Positions 45,761 to 56,545 are shown, counted from the stretch's first letter. The stretch is DNA of 64,000 bases from Clavaria fumosa (GCA_951802425.1 OX637797.1:4278001-4342000), one strand, 5' to 3'. Translations and numbers: made by a program. The notes: generated by a model not told the origin, from the sequence alone.

Positions 45761-46381
45761 GAACACATATTCAAAGTGGATTTGAATACTCTTCAGAAAG
45801 GATATTAAGGCCCATCCTTTTCCAAAGAATATCCTGACTCAGTTGACAACCACATTTCACTCTAGTTTATAATGGCTCCATTGCATATTTGATTGGTACA
45901 TTTGCTTCTACCCTTTGAGGACCTATTGGAAGTCATATTGGTTTTCATCTCACCCAACTATGTTAAGTTGTCATGGAGGAGTCTCAGATGATAAGGAGTC
46001 TCAAATGATGCAGATGACCTTGTAATATACATGTCTATCAAATAGCACATCTGATCTTTGCTTCCTAATCTTGTGCATATGCTTTATCCCCAGCTTTTTT
46101 GATCTAATTTGTCATGTAAGTGAGAGAAATGTTTGAATAGGGTGCTTCAGACCCTCTACACTGGTTCCTAAAATGGGTGTCAGCCAGCCCTTTTGAAAGG
46201 GTATCATCATTACCATGGGATCCCTGTATGCCTGGCAGGATTTTGGTATATCAAGTTGATCGGCCAAGCCTATAAAGCTATATCTCGGCCGACGATCGGC
46301 TGGGCCCATAAAAAGGGCATCAGTCAAAATCGGCTGGGCCTTTTGGATAGGGGGTGGGTGTGCTGAAGGGGGTGGTGGGAT

Positions 46382-46760
46382 TGGGTCTTTCCCAGCAGAA
46401 AGTGGATCCGCTCCTGGTGGTCACCAACCCTCACCAGCACCTCTATCCCATACCAGACCTTTCCATTCTTGTTCTGCATCCCATCCACATTATACATGGT
46501 GATTGGGTTCAGCAGGAGAGATGGCTCCAGTCCCACTCCTTTTGCCCACTCCAAATCCATGAAGCAGTTGGTGCACCCTGAGTCAACAAGGGCATTCATC
46601 GTAGTCCCCTTGCCTGTGCTGAGAGCCTCCAAGTGCACCTGGATGGCTAGCTCTCATGGCACATGTTTCCTCACTTCTGGCTGCACTCTGGTTAGGCACT
46701 CTGCCAGTCTCACTTCCTCCTTCACCTCAGCCCCAATTTGGGTATGTCTCTGCTGCAAGA
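46382..46760 (-). pseudogene. Gypsy A: protease and upstream region
   Basis: Continues Gypsy A beyond the palindrome: TILQQRHTQIGAEVKEE, a TGA near 46653, then HLEALSTGKGTTMNALVDSGCTNCFMDL (aspartic protease D-S-G) and RIHFLLGKTQSH, which joins VILGHDWL at 36722. The upstream gag part is replaced by another LTR at 46778. Confidence 0.85.
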
Positions 46761-46777
46761 TAGTATATCGGGGTATA

Positions 46778-47001
46778 TGTAATACTGTCTATCCCTCAAA
46801 AGAACTGGACTCAACTGTATATTGAGTATGGTAGTTCTATGTAGAGGGATCTCCCCTCTCTGTACAGTTGCGATGTGATATATATAGGCGAGCGGCCCTC
46901 TAGGGCCGCTGATGTAAGCATAGCCTAAGCGGCTATGCTAGTAGACTATTAGGGTATGTATCTTATGTAATAAAAGAATAGAAAAGGCCTATAGCCTTAC
47001 A
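46778..47001 (-). repeat. 3' LTR (224 bp) of element C
   Basis: On the minus strand it starts TGTAAGGCTATAGGCC right after the polypurine tract GGAGGGGGAGGG (47002-47013) and ends ACAGTATTACA. It contains two hairpins (AGCGGCCCT...AGGGCCGCT; AGCATAGCC...GGCTATGCT) and a TATATATA stretch. Flanking target sequence at the other end is lost. Confidence 0.72.
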
Positions 47002-47298
47002 CCCTCCCCCTCCAGAGAGGCCCCAACCAGAGGCAATGCGCGGGCAGTGCAGGACGACGAGCAGAAGTAGAATAAGGTTACAAGGGGCGCATCCCCTTGG
47101 GCAGGGTTACCGCCATGTCACCGGGTGTGATCCCCTCCTGGGGCCTTCACCTGGTGCTGATGGGTCCTACCCGGTGGTCTGCACGACCTGCCCCCAGTTG
47201 GACAGCGTGTCACAAGCGGCACGCTCCAGTGGGGGGTGCCCCAAGTGCCGCTGTCTCGTCCTGCAGGGTAGGCATATGTTTTTAAAGAGCTCGGACGC

Positions 47299-48462
47299 TT
47301 AGTCTGAGCCCTGCTTGTAGTCGCACGGCGGCTCGCCCTCGTCATCGCTCCAGTCGGGCGACAACACAACAGGCCTCTTCACGGCCTTAGTGGCTGATGA
47401 CTTAGCCACTTTCTTTTGTTTTTGAGAGGGCCCCGCACCCTCTGTCTGGGATATTGTTAAACCCCCAATAGGTAGCCCTAGGGGGTTCCTAATGGTGGAT
47501 GTGCTTCCACTGTCTTCCAGGGGTGCATCACCCCTCCATTCGTCTCCCACCTTCTTGCTTAACCGAAGATGGCACAGATGCGCCCCACACCCTATGCACT
47601 CTAGCAGTGCATATGTCCGGGGTGGTATGGGAGGCTTCTCCCATTCACCCGGCGCTAGCTGGATATCATCGTTCAAGGGGGCATTCCCCTTTCGCACGTA
47701 CTCGCATGCCCACGCGAGTACAAATTCATCCCAGAGCTCCGTTTCCCCAATGGAGACTCCAGCATCTACAAATGCCTCAATCGTCTGCGCAACGGTTGGC
47801 ATTATCTTTGTGTTCCAGTGCCTGGAACGTCGTGCAGGGAGGACTCTCCCTTTAATGGCCTGTGCGTATGCCCCCTTTGACACAAAGAGGGCTACAGCCA
47901 TAGCTAGGAATGGGCGCCGCATTCGGGCCCGGGATGGTGCGCATGCCATTATGGTATGCCAGATGGCCACCTTGCGTGCAAAGGACAGGGGTGAGTCCCC
48001 GTCCTTATCAATACCAAGGACGGCCGCTCTGCCCATCCTTATGTCGGCAGCCCAGCAGCGCAGGTCTGACACTGCGCCTCTGTCGCCTTTCGGGTTCATA
48101 GGGGGAATTTCTCCCTTCTCCCCTACAAAGGAGAGCCACAGCTCTTGGGGGAGCAACGGCTCCCCGGTCTCTACAAACTCCCTAATGGGAGGTGCAACCA
48201 CTCTTGCCGCTGTCAGCGGCAATGTCTGGTACGACGGATAGGAGGGTGCTCCCCCTCCTGCGACTTCCAAGGGTCCTGCCCTCAGGGATGGGTCGCCCAT
48301 CCCTCCGCTCTCTCGCAACATCTGCCCCTGCAGATGGCGTGCCACCCGGTCTGCCAATTTCTCGACGCCGGCAGGAACTCTCCAGTTTTTCAACAGCCAG
48401 TCCTCAACTGGCGTAGCCGCAGGGAATCCCGTGACTTTGCCATGACCCGCTAATCCACCCTG
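47299..48462 (-). CDS. Unrecognised ORF of truncated LTR element C (364+ aa)
   Basis: Open from a stop near 48470 down to 47299; the first ATG is not obvious, and the coding frame reads GHGKVTGFPAATPVEDWLLK near the right end. It contains tryptophan-rich segments (VAIWHTIMACAPSRARMRRP; ELWDEFVLAWACEYVRKGN), a LECIGCGAHLCHLRL stretch with CxxC...CxxH, and an acidic/lysine C-terminus (VLSPDWSDDEGEPPCDY). Its position upstream of a polypurine tract and LTR suggests a gag-like protein, but I do not recognise the family and no pol follows. CpG content is high and there is no internal stop, so it is younger than its surroundings. The 5' side is cut by the next Gypsy element. Confidence 0.6.
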   Translation of the reverse strand, partial: QGGLAGHGKVTGFPAATPVEDWLLKNWRVPAGVEKLADRVARHLQGQMLRESGGMGDPSLRAGPLEVAGGGAPSYPSYQTLPLTAARVVAPPIREFVETGEPLLPQELWLSFVGEKGEIPPMNPKGDRGAVSDLRCWAADIRMGRAAVLGIDKDGDSPLSFARKVAIWHTIMACAPSRARMRRPFLAMAVALFVSKGAYAQAIKGRVLPARRSRHWNTKIMPTVAQTIEAFVDAGVSIGETELWDEFVLAWACEYVRKGNAPLNDDIQLAPGEWEKPPIPPRTYALLECIGCGAHLCHLRLSKKVGDEWRGDAPLEDSGSTSTIRNPLGLPIGGLTISQTEGAGPSQKQKKVAKSSATKAVKRPVVLSPDWSDDEGEPPCDYKQGSD

Positions 48463-48477
48463 TCAGCCAAATCCGAA

Positions 48478-48745
48478 TCCGAATCCGCCCTATGTCCCCC
48501 TCAGCGATGAGGAACGAGAACATCGTCATCAGGGAAATCTTTGTTTGAGATGTGGAAAGCCGGGACATTACAGTGTTGCATGCCCCAATCGATGATTAGC
48601 CAGACAAACTGTCTTCACACTAGAGGAAGGAGAGGAAGAGATCCAGGAAGAGTACGAAGTTGAGGAAGAAATAGAAGAGGATGTGGATGACCTGCACGAA
48701 GAGTTAAATGAGGAAGCGACTCAGGAGCTTCCGGGGGAGCTCTGA
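48478..48745 (+). pseudogene. Gypsy D gag C-terminus with zinc knuckle
   Basis: PYVPLSDEERE then CLRCGKPGHYSVAC, a CX2CX4HX4C knuckle, closed by a TAG soon after. An acidic stretch (EEGEEEIQEEYEVEEE) follows in the same region. The rest of gag and the 5' LTR are missing, replaced by element C at about 48465. Confidence 0.82.
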
Positions 48746-49196
48746 GTCGTGACGATCCAACCCCCATATTCGCGCAGGCTGCGACTAGTTCCTCTTCCTC
48801 TCAATTTCCTCGTGACCTTTCTAATACTCCTATTGCTTCCCAGTCCTCCCAATCTTTCCTCATAAAGACACAAATACCAGATTTCAGCTCGATTCCCTTA
48901 AATACTCTTGTTGATTGTGGCGCATCAATGAATTTCATCGATTTCACCCTCATGAACTCCCATCCAAACCTCCTAATGCCACTTCTGCAACCTCTACCAC
49001 TTCAATACTTTGATGGAAGTTCCTCCAGCTCCAATATAACCCACTACATCCACGCTAATACGAAATTCCCCAATGATACTATCCAATCCATTAAGTTCCT
49101 CGTCACTAAAACTCATCCTCTCACCCCTGTGGTTCTAGGGCTCGAGTTCCGCAACCACTCAACCCCCTCCGAAACCCGAAGAAACAGTACCACATG
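48745..49196 (+). CDS. Gypsy D protease region
   Basis: Encodes a serine/proline linker (the AATSSSSSQFPRDL region), then LVDCGASMNFID, the D-C-G-A-S aspartic protease site, and VVLGLEFRNHSTP near the end. The frame closes at 49196 just before the RT frame begins; a small frame change around 49140-49200 separates it from pol. Confidence 0.8.
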
Positions 49197-49210
49197 AGTA
49201 CCACGACTTT

Positions 49211-52120
49211 ATGGACGTATTTTCCGAAGATTTAGCCTGGGAACTACCTCTGCACCGCAACTACGACCACCAAATTGAACTTGAGGAAGGTAAAACACCT
49301 CCTCACGGGAAGCTATACAACATGTCAGAAGTAGAGTTAAAGATGTTGAAAGATTATTTGGATGACATGTTGGATAAGGGCTTCATTTGGCTGTCGAAAT
49401 CCCCCGCAGGTGCACCGGTACTCTTTGCGAAGAAGAAGGATGGAGGCCTTCGCCTCTGTGTTGGCTATCGAGGTCTCAACAAGATCACCCGCAAAAATCG
49501 CTATCCGATCCCTCGAATTGAGACTCTTGTCAACCAGCTACGTTCAGCCAAAATCTATTCGAAGATCGACCTCCGTGTTGGGTATAACAACGTGAGGATA
49601 GCTGAAGGAGACAAGTGGAAAACTGCGTTCCGCACTCGCTACGGCACGTTCAAATATCTTGTCATGCCGTTTGGACTCACGAACGCACCTGCAACCTTTC
49701 AGCACCTCATGAACGATATCTTTCATGATCTGGTCGACGTCAACGTAGTAGTCTACCTCGACGACATCTTAATCTACTCGGACAACCTCGAACAGCATCG
49801 CGACCACATCCGAGAGGTCCTACAACGTCTACGCAAGGCAGACTTACACGCGCGACCCGAGAAGTGTGATTTCCACACTGCGACGGTCGAATACCTCGGA
49901 GTTATAGTGTCCCCTGATGGAATTGCCATGGACCCTTCGAAGATACAGGCCATCCTAAGTTGGCCCATACCCACGAAGATCTGCAACCTTCAGAGCTTTT
50001 TAGGCTTTGCTAATTTCTATCGAAGATTCATAGATAACTATTCCGGCATCGTTATTCCACTTACGCGACTCCTCTGCAAGGACACACTGTGGAAATGGAG
50101 CCCACGATGCCAAGAAGTCTTCGATATCCTCAAACAAGCCTTTACCGAAGCTCCCGTCCTCCGGCACTATGACCCTGATCACCCCATTACCCTCGAATGC
50201 GATGCTTCCGACTACACGATAGTGGCCATTCTCTCTCAAACCGATCCCGCGACTAATGAGCTACGTCCCATCGCTTTCCACGCACGTACAATGGTCGCCG
50301 CAGAGCTCAACTACGACATTTACAACAAAGAGCTACTCGCGATACATGATGCCTTCAAGCAATGGAGAGCGTACCTCGAAGGCACGCAATACCAAATTCA
50401 GGTCTTTTCAGACCACAACAACCTATGTTATTTCACCACCACAAAGCAACTCAGCCATCGACAAGCCCACTGGGCAGAGTACCTTTCCAGTTTCGATTAT
50501 ATTATTCATTATCAAGCAGGAAAGCTAGGCGTGAAGCCAGACGCCCTCATGCGACAACCCAACATCTACCTGAAGAAGTCCGACCAACCCGCGACTAATG
50601 CGCAAAACAACAAGGTCGCGATACCGCCGGAACTACTTCAAGCAGCGGTCATCCTCAATGAAGAAGCCCTGATTTCGCGAATTCGACACGCCCCTCGTGA
50701 CTCCTACTTCTCCAAAAAATCACAGGGCACTTCACAAGGTCGCGACAAGGCGTTCTCGCTCTCGCCCAATGGCTCACTACTACTTCGCAATGGTAAAATA
50801 TACATCCCCGATTACGACTCCCTCCAATTCGATATCTTATGCTCCAATCACGACCACAAATTACGAGGACATCCAGGTATAAGAAAGACAACCCAGCTAA
50901 TAAACAGGTTGTTTTTCTGGCCAGGACTCCAAAAGGACGTAACTGTCTACATCCGTGGTTGTCACACCTGCACAAGGGCAAAACCCGTCCGGCACAAACC
51001 CTATGGACTCCTCAAGCCCTTGCCCATAGGCAAGCGACCTTGGTCTTCAATTTCTATGGACCACATCGAAGCCCTCCCTCTCTCCGTGACCTTTGACTCG
51101 ATCCTCGTCGTTGTCTGTCGACTTACGAAGCAAGCAATTTTTATCTCTACCAACACTACCGACACCACGAAAGAGTTAGCTCAACATTTCGTCACCCACG
51201 TCTTCTCAAAGCATGGGCTACCCGCGGACATAGTGTCGGATAGAGAAAGAGTATTCGTTTCTAAGTTTTGGTCTTCATTATGTCAGGCTTTGGATATTAC
51301 TTCAAATCTTTCCACAGCCTATCATCCTGAGACCGACGGACAAACTGAACGAGTCAACCAGATCTTGGAGCAATATATACGAATCTATATGAACTACCAG
51401 CAGGACGACTGGACCCACCAACTTCCACTTGCCAAGTTCGTATACAACAACACCCCCCACAGCATGACTGGTGTCTCCCCATTCTTCGCGAACAAGGAAT
51501 ACCACCCAAGACTCATGATTTCTCTCGAAGGGATACCCGCGCATGAAGCCCACATGGTCGCGACCGATCTCAAGACGCTCCATCAGCATTTACGAGATCA
51601 ACTCAAGGTCGCGAATGAGGCCTACTTGCGCTTTGCGGACAGGAAGAGAGAGGTTACACCGGACTGAAAAGAAGGAACGAAGGTGTGGTTAGACTTGCGG
51701 AATGTGAAGACGAAGAGACCGATGAAGAAATTGGACTCGAAACGAGCCGGACCTTTCCCCATACTCGCGAAAGTTTCGACTCACACATATCGTCTCCAGT
51801 TACTGAAATTGATGCAAGAAATTCACGACGTCTTCCATGTTTCGTTACTCGAAAAGGTCTACGATGATGCTTTCCCCCAGCGGCAACAGCAACCCCCGCC
51901 CCCTATCGAGGTCGACAGTGAACAACATTACGAAGTCGCCGACATACTAGATTCTCGAAGGAGGGGTAGGAAAGTGCTTTACCTCGTACGATGGGAAGGT
52001 TACGGACCCGAGGACGACACCTGGGAACCCATAGAATCACTTTCCGGCTCGAAGGAGCTCCTCAAGGACTTCCACATGACCTACCTGGAAAAACCTCGCA
52101 CAACTCGCGCAACTCAATAA
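49211..52120 (+). pseudogene. Gypsy D pol: RT-RNase H-integrase-chromodomain, one TGA
   Basis: RT ~45-250 with YLDD at 182-185; RNase H acids D331, E374, D401 and D444; the integrase zinc region with H549/H554 and C584/C587; catalytic D617, D677, E713 (DD35E spacing). Residue 819 is a TGA (51665-51667) within PD-stop-KEGTKVWLDLRN, where CGA (Arg) is likely; the same frame then stays open to 52120. The tail ends with a chromodomain HYEVADILDSRRRGRKVLYLVRWEGYGPEDDTWEP (written here as the span 51925-52080). Apart from the stop, pol looks intact, making this the youngest Gypsy in the window. Some RT positions are unusual (LRVGYNNVRI for the usual AYN). Confidence 0.92.
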
Positions 52121-52218
52121 TTTTCCTTGCCTCTTTTTCATTTTTTCTTCACTTCTCACTTCGGACTTCACAGCAATTTATATACACAATAAAAATACAA
52201 CAAGAAAATTTTTATTTA

Positions 52219-54265
52219 CTAGTCGCAAGCTTTCTCCTTCCCCTTTCGCGACCCTTTCGCCTTGCCTACCTCCTCCACACTGGGACTCCTCTCCTCCGCC
52301 CATCTTCCCTCCTCCTCCTCAATCAATTGTCCCTCCCCATCTACTCGTGGGAACCTTGCAATCTCGTTTCGCAGAAGGAATTGCTCTGCCGTCACCCAGC
52401 TATACAACTTCGACTTTTCTTGTGACTTCTCGATTCTTCTCCACAAGTCATCGAAACCGAAGTATACCGTTTCAAGGACGCACCGCCCACGAGCACGGGC
52501 AGCGTCGTGTTCCTCCATAACAGCCTCCAGCATGCCGTGAAGACCTACAAGAATCATCAGTAATGATACCCTGATAATTCACCAAGCCACTTACCTTGTT
52601 CCTCTCTCCTCATCATTATTTCACTCCTCAACTCCTTGAACTCCTTATGCATCTCCTCTACTGCTGCCAACAACTCTGCGAATACGACTTAGTTATTTCG
52701 TACTCGCGACCACAAAACTCACCTTTTCCCCCTTCCCGCAACTTTTTCAAGTCTCATTGTACTTCCCTCAACTTCACCTCTTGGTCTAGACAAGACAGAA
52801 ATGTCAATTCACCAACTAGAGAGATGACGAGATAATTGCTCACCCTGCCACTCCCCGTGTAAAGCCTCAAACTCCCTCTCCGCTCCCTCTGCCCGTACTC
52901 TCAATTCCGCAACCACTGGGTCCACAATCTTCGACGCAGGCACCTTCGACGATTTCTCCCATGCTCCCTCTACTTCCTTGCCTTTCCCTATAAACTCGCG
53001 AGTTCGGTAAAAAGTCACTGAACACAAAGAAAACTCACCTTTTGCGCTTTTCCGCGCCTCCTCCAACTTGCGTTTTACCACCACCAACTCTCCCTCTAAC
53101 TCCACTTCCCTGTTGGATTTCTCCACCCACAATGTCTTCCTCGAGGGCTCCGCGACCTGCTGCCTCAACGTCGCGAGTTCCTTCTCCAACTCCTCTCTCG
53201 TCCCAGACTCTTGTGACGAGGTCGTCGCCTTCGCCCGCACCGTCGTCGCGACCTGCTTCAACTCCTCCTCACTCTTTTTCAGCCGCCCTTCCAACCAACG
53301 CTCCTTTGTCGCCCTTACTTCCAACTGCCCTTCAAGGATCTTGACTTCTTCCTCAGCGTCCATCACCTTTCGAAGCAGTCGCCCCTTCTCTCTGGGAGTC
53401 GCCAGAATCCTTGCCTTCTCCGCACGAACCTTCGCGACGTTCGTCAGGCGCACTGGCACATCTTCTTCCTCTGTCTCTGTGTCTGGCATATTCACGACTC
53501 ACCTCCTCGATGTTGAAGGACCTGGTGTCGGCGATCGCGACCTTGCTCTCGTTCATTTACCACGCCCCGCCTGCGTTGGGGTCCCTGGGATCGTAATAGT
53601 GGGGAGTATAACCTCCACCCCACTCGCGACCTTTGGGGTCACCATCATCGCTGACCCTGGCCCCTCCATGCAGCGCAGGGCCTCGTCGGTTTTTGCGTCA
53701 TCCCATCCGAATTCGTTTTTGACGCGCCACCGATGAAATTCTTGGACCCACGAGCATTTCCCGTGGTCCTCCGCACACTGACGACACTTGCCGGCAGTAC
53801 TGCGTTCGCACTGTCGGCCCTTCGACACGCAATTCTCACAATCCTACAATCCAGTGGTTAGAAGAACGAATAGGAATGAGAATTATTATTACGCACCTCC
53901 CGTTCCCTCTCATTCCAATCCTTGTTCTCCTTAACTGACCCAATCTTCTTCCAAGCCTTCGAGAACTCTGCGGGCGTCAGGTCCACCATCCCCGCGACAT
54001 TCTCTTCTGCCCGACTTGGGCCTGCGACGTTGTCCCTCGTTTCGTTGGGACCCGCGACCCTACTTTTCTTCCTTTCGCGTTTCTCGACTTCTTCCCGGGA
54101 ATGCGCACATCGCGCCTGTTCAGCCTTTTGACAGGCCAGTGCATCCTCCAAGATTCCCAGGTTAAGGCCGGGTTCCGTTTCATCATATAAGCGCATTTCA
54201 CACACAACCTCGTTTTGGTCATTATCAGTTTCAGTTTCATGTTGTTTGATGAAAGCGGAGACCAT
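52219..54265 (-). CDS. Antisense accessory gene inside Gypsy D: Zn2Cys6-like + coiled coil, 7 exons, 569 aa
   Basis: Exons on the minus strand: 54265-53897, 53843-53561, 53482-53039, 52987-52844, 52785-52723, 52675-52595, 52544-52219. All six introns (47-78 nt) are GT-AG and the summed 1710 nt stay in one frame. Residues 125-153 have C-x2-C-x6-C-x7-C-x2-C-x6-C, exactly the spacing of fungal Zn2Cys6 binuclear clusters. About residues 220-460 are charged and heptad-like (coiled coil: LEGQLEVRATKERWLEGRL), followed by a GLHGMLEAV...WRRIEKSQEKSKLY segment and a lysine-rich end. One internal TGA (52754-52756, Gln-stop-Asp context, probably former CGA) may inactivate it. It lies between pol and the polypurine tract/3' LTR, convergent with pol. 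It could act in nucleic-acid binding or regulation; its function is not known. Antisense ORFs in this position are described for some plant Gypsy lineages. Confidence 0.8.
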
Positions 54266-54370
54266 GGTGGTTTGACTTAGAGAAAAATTTCGGGTGTTGT
54301 GACCTGATCAACAAACATCATGCTGACTAATCATCACGTGATCTCCACTCTTGCAGGGCTCGAGGCTTGA

Positions 54371-54381
54371 AGGGGGGGTAA
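54371..54381 (+). promoter_or_regulatory. Polypurine tract of Gypsy D
   Basis: AGGGGGGGTAA lies directly before the LTR start TGTCAGGACC. This is the normal site for plus-strand priming and confirms that this is the 3' LTR. Confidence 0.8.
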
Positions 54382-55852
54382 TGTCAGGACCCATTCATTT
54401 TTCCCATACCCAAACCGACCTTACCAACACTTCCGAACCTCCCGACGACCCTCTACAACCTTGCGAGCCCCTCTACATGCTTCCGAAACCCGCTGTCCCC
54501 TTCCGGAAGTCTCTCCAACCTTTCCCACACTCACACAACACTCGCGACCACCATGCCATACTCGCGACGCCTCCCTTTATCTCGTTCCACATGCATACCT
54601 CGCCCGGACCCACCAATCTTACGCGCGATACGACGTTACGCGTCTACTTCCACCAGCATGTGACTTGCCGTGCGGCACCCCCGGCGCTACCACTACCAGC
54701 GCCAATACGTTACCAGCATTACGGCCGTTACTCGTGTTACCAGCATTACCCACGTGACTACCCGCCCATAGGTCACCTGCATCACTAGCATCACTCACGT
54801 GATCGCTCTTATGATTTCGCAACCTTAACACTCAAACACGCCACCAATGGTCAGCTGTACGAACACTTCAAATTATGCTTCCTTTCTTCTCCCCAATCGT
54901 CTATAACTACTTTACTCATGATCTGAGAATCCCCCAGTAGTTATAGATATGTATATAATTATTTAACCAGGTCGCAACCCATGACTGGTCATCTTCGCGA
55001 CCTTACCTATGCATACCTAACCCCTTGTGACCTTAGTAGAACACACGCCTAGTCACTTTACGACTAAACATACCCCATACTACTATAGTCTTGTTGCCTG
55101 GCGACCTCTTTACTTTCCCTTTTCCGTTGTACTCTCTATACGCATGTACTTATGGTACTCTAGACTTGATATTGATGCACATTGGTTTAAGCTTGAGGCT
55201 ATTACGCCCTTTGAGCTTGGAACCATCATGATTGATAGGTCTTGTCTCTCTTGGTGACCACAAGATCGCCAAGACACACTCTACTCTGTTCTAACTCGCC
55301 CTCTGCGCTCGTACAACTTGCACGATCTAAGTATTCTTTATTATTCATCTTGGTACTGATCTTGGAACCCTACAGGTTCACCTGTCGGTTGGCAAAGTCA
55401 TTGCCTTCACCGACACATTTCTCAACACTGTCGTGACCACCGCGACCCTTCCAACATTGTCTATTTCTTTCACCTCGTCTTTTTCCTTCTCTATGCTTCA
55501 TCGGTCGACCTCACGACCTTCTCAGCATTATCACTTTCTCCCACCTCATCTATTCCTTTCTTCACACTTCATCGGTTGACTTCGCAACCTTCTCAGCGTC
55601 ACCCATTTCCCCCCTCCTCGTCAATTACCTCCTTTATGCTTCATTTACCAACTTTGTGACCTTCCCAACGACGTCTTCCTCCTCTATACTTGTCTTTCTT
55701 CGCTCTTACATCTTCTCAGATGTCTTCGTGACCTTCCGGGACTGAGCATTCTTGACTGTGCTCAACAGTTGATTGGTCTTAGCGAGTTTCCAGCATAGGT
55801 CACCAACAAGTCAATCTCTGACACTACTATCGAGACGGGACAGGCCCTAACA
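54382..55852 (+). repeat. 3' LTR of Gypsy D (1471 bp)
   Basis: Starts TGTCAGGACC and ends GGCCCTAACA. The CpG-rich young copy of the family also seen as the solo LTR 6858-8388 and the fragment 3421-3524. It contains ~70-bp degenerate subrepeats at 55440-55740 (CTTCATCGGT...CGACCTTCTCAGC). Short open frames within it are not genes. The 5' LTR is not in the window. Confidence 0.88.
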
Positions 55853-56040
55853 GCAAGGTTTTCTGATACAGTTGTAGTTGTAGTAGAGCAGGATTAGGGG
55901 GGCTCGGCTAATCATGAAAATTGTTTACTCTATTCATATGGTCTTGAGGCCGAGTAATTTCTACACAGGTGATAATTTGAACCTGAAACCCACTCAAATT
56001 GCAACTTCCTACAATGTGACAAAGGTAGATTTGAGGACTT
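55853..56040. other. Junction between Gypsy D LTR and minisatellite
   Basis: No gene. Includes GTTGTAGTTGTAGTAG-type triplets and AT-rich sequence. Confidence 0.5.
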
Positions 56041-56414
56041 TACACTCGGCCACCCATTCCGATGGACTCCAATGGACTCCAGTGGAGTCCAGTGGAGTCC
56101 AACCAGCTCCATTGGAGCCAACAAGGACTCCATTGGAGCCAGCAAGGACTTTATTGGAGCCAACAAGGAATCTATTGGAGCCAGCAAGGACTCTATTGGA
56201 GCCAACAAGGACTCCATCGGAGCCAGCAAGGACTTTGTCGGAGCCCACAAGGACTCCATTGGAGCCAGCAAGGACTTTGTCAGACTTAGCCAGGAGTCCA
56301 ATGGAATTTCTTCCAGTGGACTCCTGTGGACTCCAGTGGACTCCAGCCACGGACTGGAGTCCACTGGAGTCCATTGGAGCAGTCCCATTGGAGTCCACAT
56401 GGAGTCCAATGGAG

Positions 56415-56545
56415 TCCTAACAACACAGCTGAAGAAAATGTCACCAGCCAGAGTTGAACCCAAATCCTTGTGTCACTTGCACATGCAATTACCAGCTATG
56501 CCATGCAGCCACAGTTATCTTAGCCAAGATAATTCCTATAGGCCC
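56415..56545 (-). mobile_element. tRNA-derived SINE-like unit, copy 1
   Basis: Minus strand: A box TGGCATAGCTGG (56492-56503) and B box GGTTCAACTC (56451-56460), about 43 bp apart as in a tRNA gene. Its sequence is closely matched by the copy at 57225-57365 in opposite orientation. The acceptor stem does not pair well, so it is not a functional tRNA gene. Confidence 0.65.

Larger units (their letters stand above)
36730..46374. mobile_element. Giant palindromic insertion (9645 bp) in Gypsy A
   Basis: Terminal sequence CACCCCCTTCAGCACACCCA at the left is mirrored at the right. The flanks are a 7-bp duplication GTGGGAT (36723-36729, 46375-46381), or 8 bp with one mismatch. Excising the insert plus one duplication restores Gypsy TQSHKVILGHDWL in frame, which shows it arrived by transposition-like insertion. 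Two arms of ~4.6 and ~4.9 kb surround a ~96-bp centre. No transposase, RT or other known enzyme is encoded. TSD length and terminal inversion point to a class II or foldback-type element, but the superfamily is not identified. Confidence 0.92.
41467..46374. repeat. Right arm of giant palindrome
   Basis: Mirror of 36730-41370 but about 270 bp longer, because it has four instead of three 137-bp units and a longer GC-rich tract. Otherwise it appears base-for-base complementary over long stretches. Confidence 0.92.

Noticed and set aside
36723..46381. Definite assignment of the giant palindrome to hAT on the basis of an 8-bp duplication
   Set aside because: The duplication is 7 bp perfect or 8 bp with one mismatch, and the termini do not match a hAT consensus I can state with confidence.
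47492..48241. 249-codon plus-strand frame
   Set aside because: Antisense shadow of the longer minus-strand ORF of element C. It is codon-mirrored and has no domain or LTR context of its own.
51665..51667. TGA in Gypsy D pol as a programmed recoding or selenocysteine site
   Set aside because: No SECIS-like or readthrough context was recognised, and other elements here have the same CGA-to-TGA signature, so ordinary mutation is simpler.
53068..53736. 222-codon plus-strand frame within Gypsy D
   Set aside because: Opposite strand of the antisense Zn2Cys6/coiled-coil gene. It is serine/threonine/phenylalanine-rich, crosses that gene's introns and lacks motifs.
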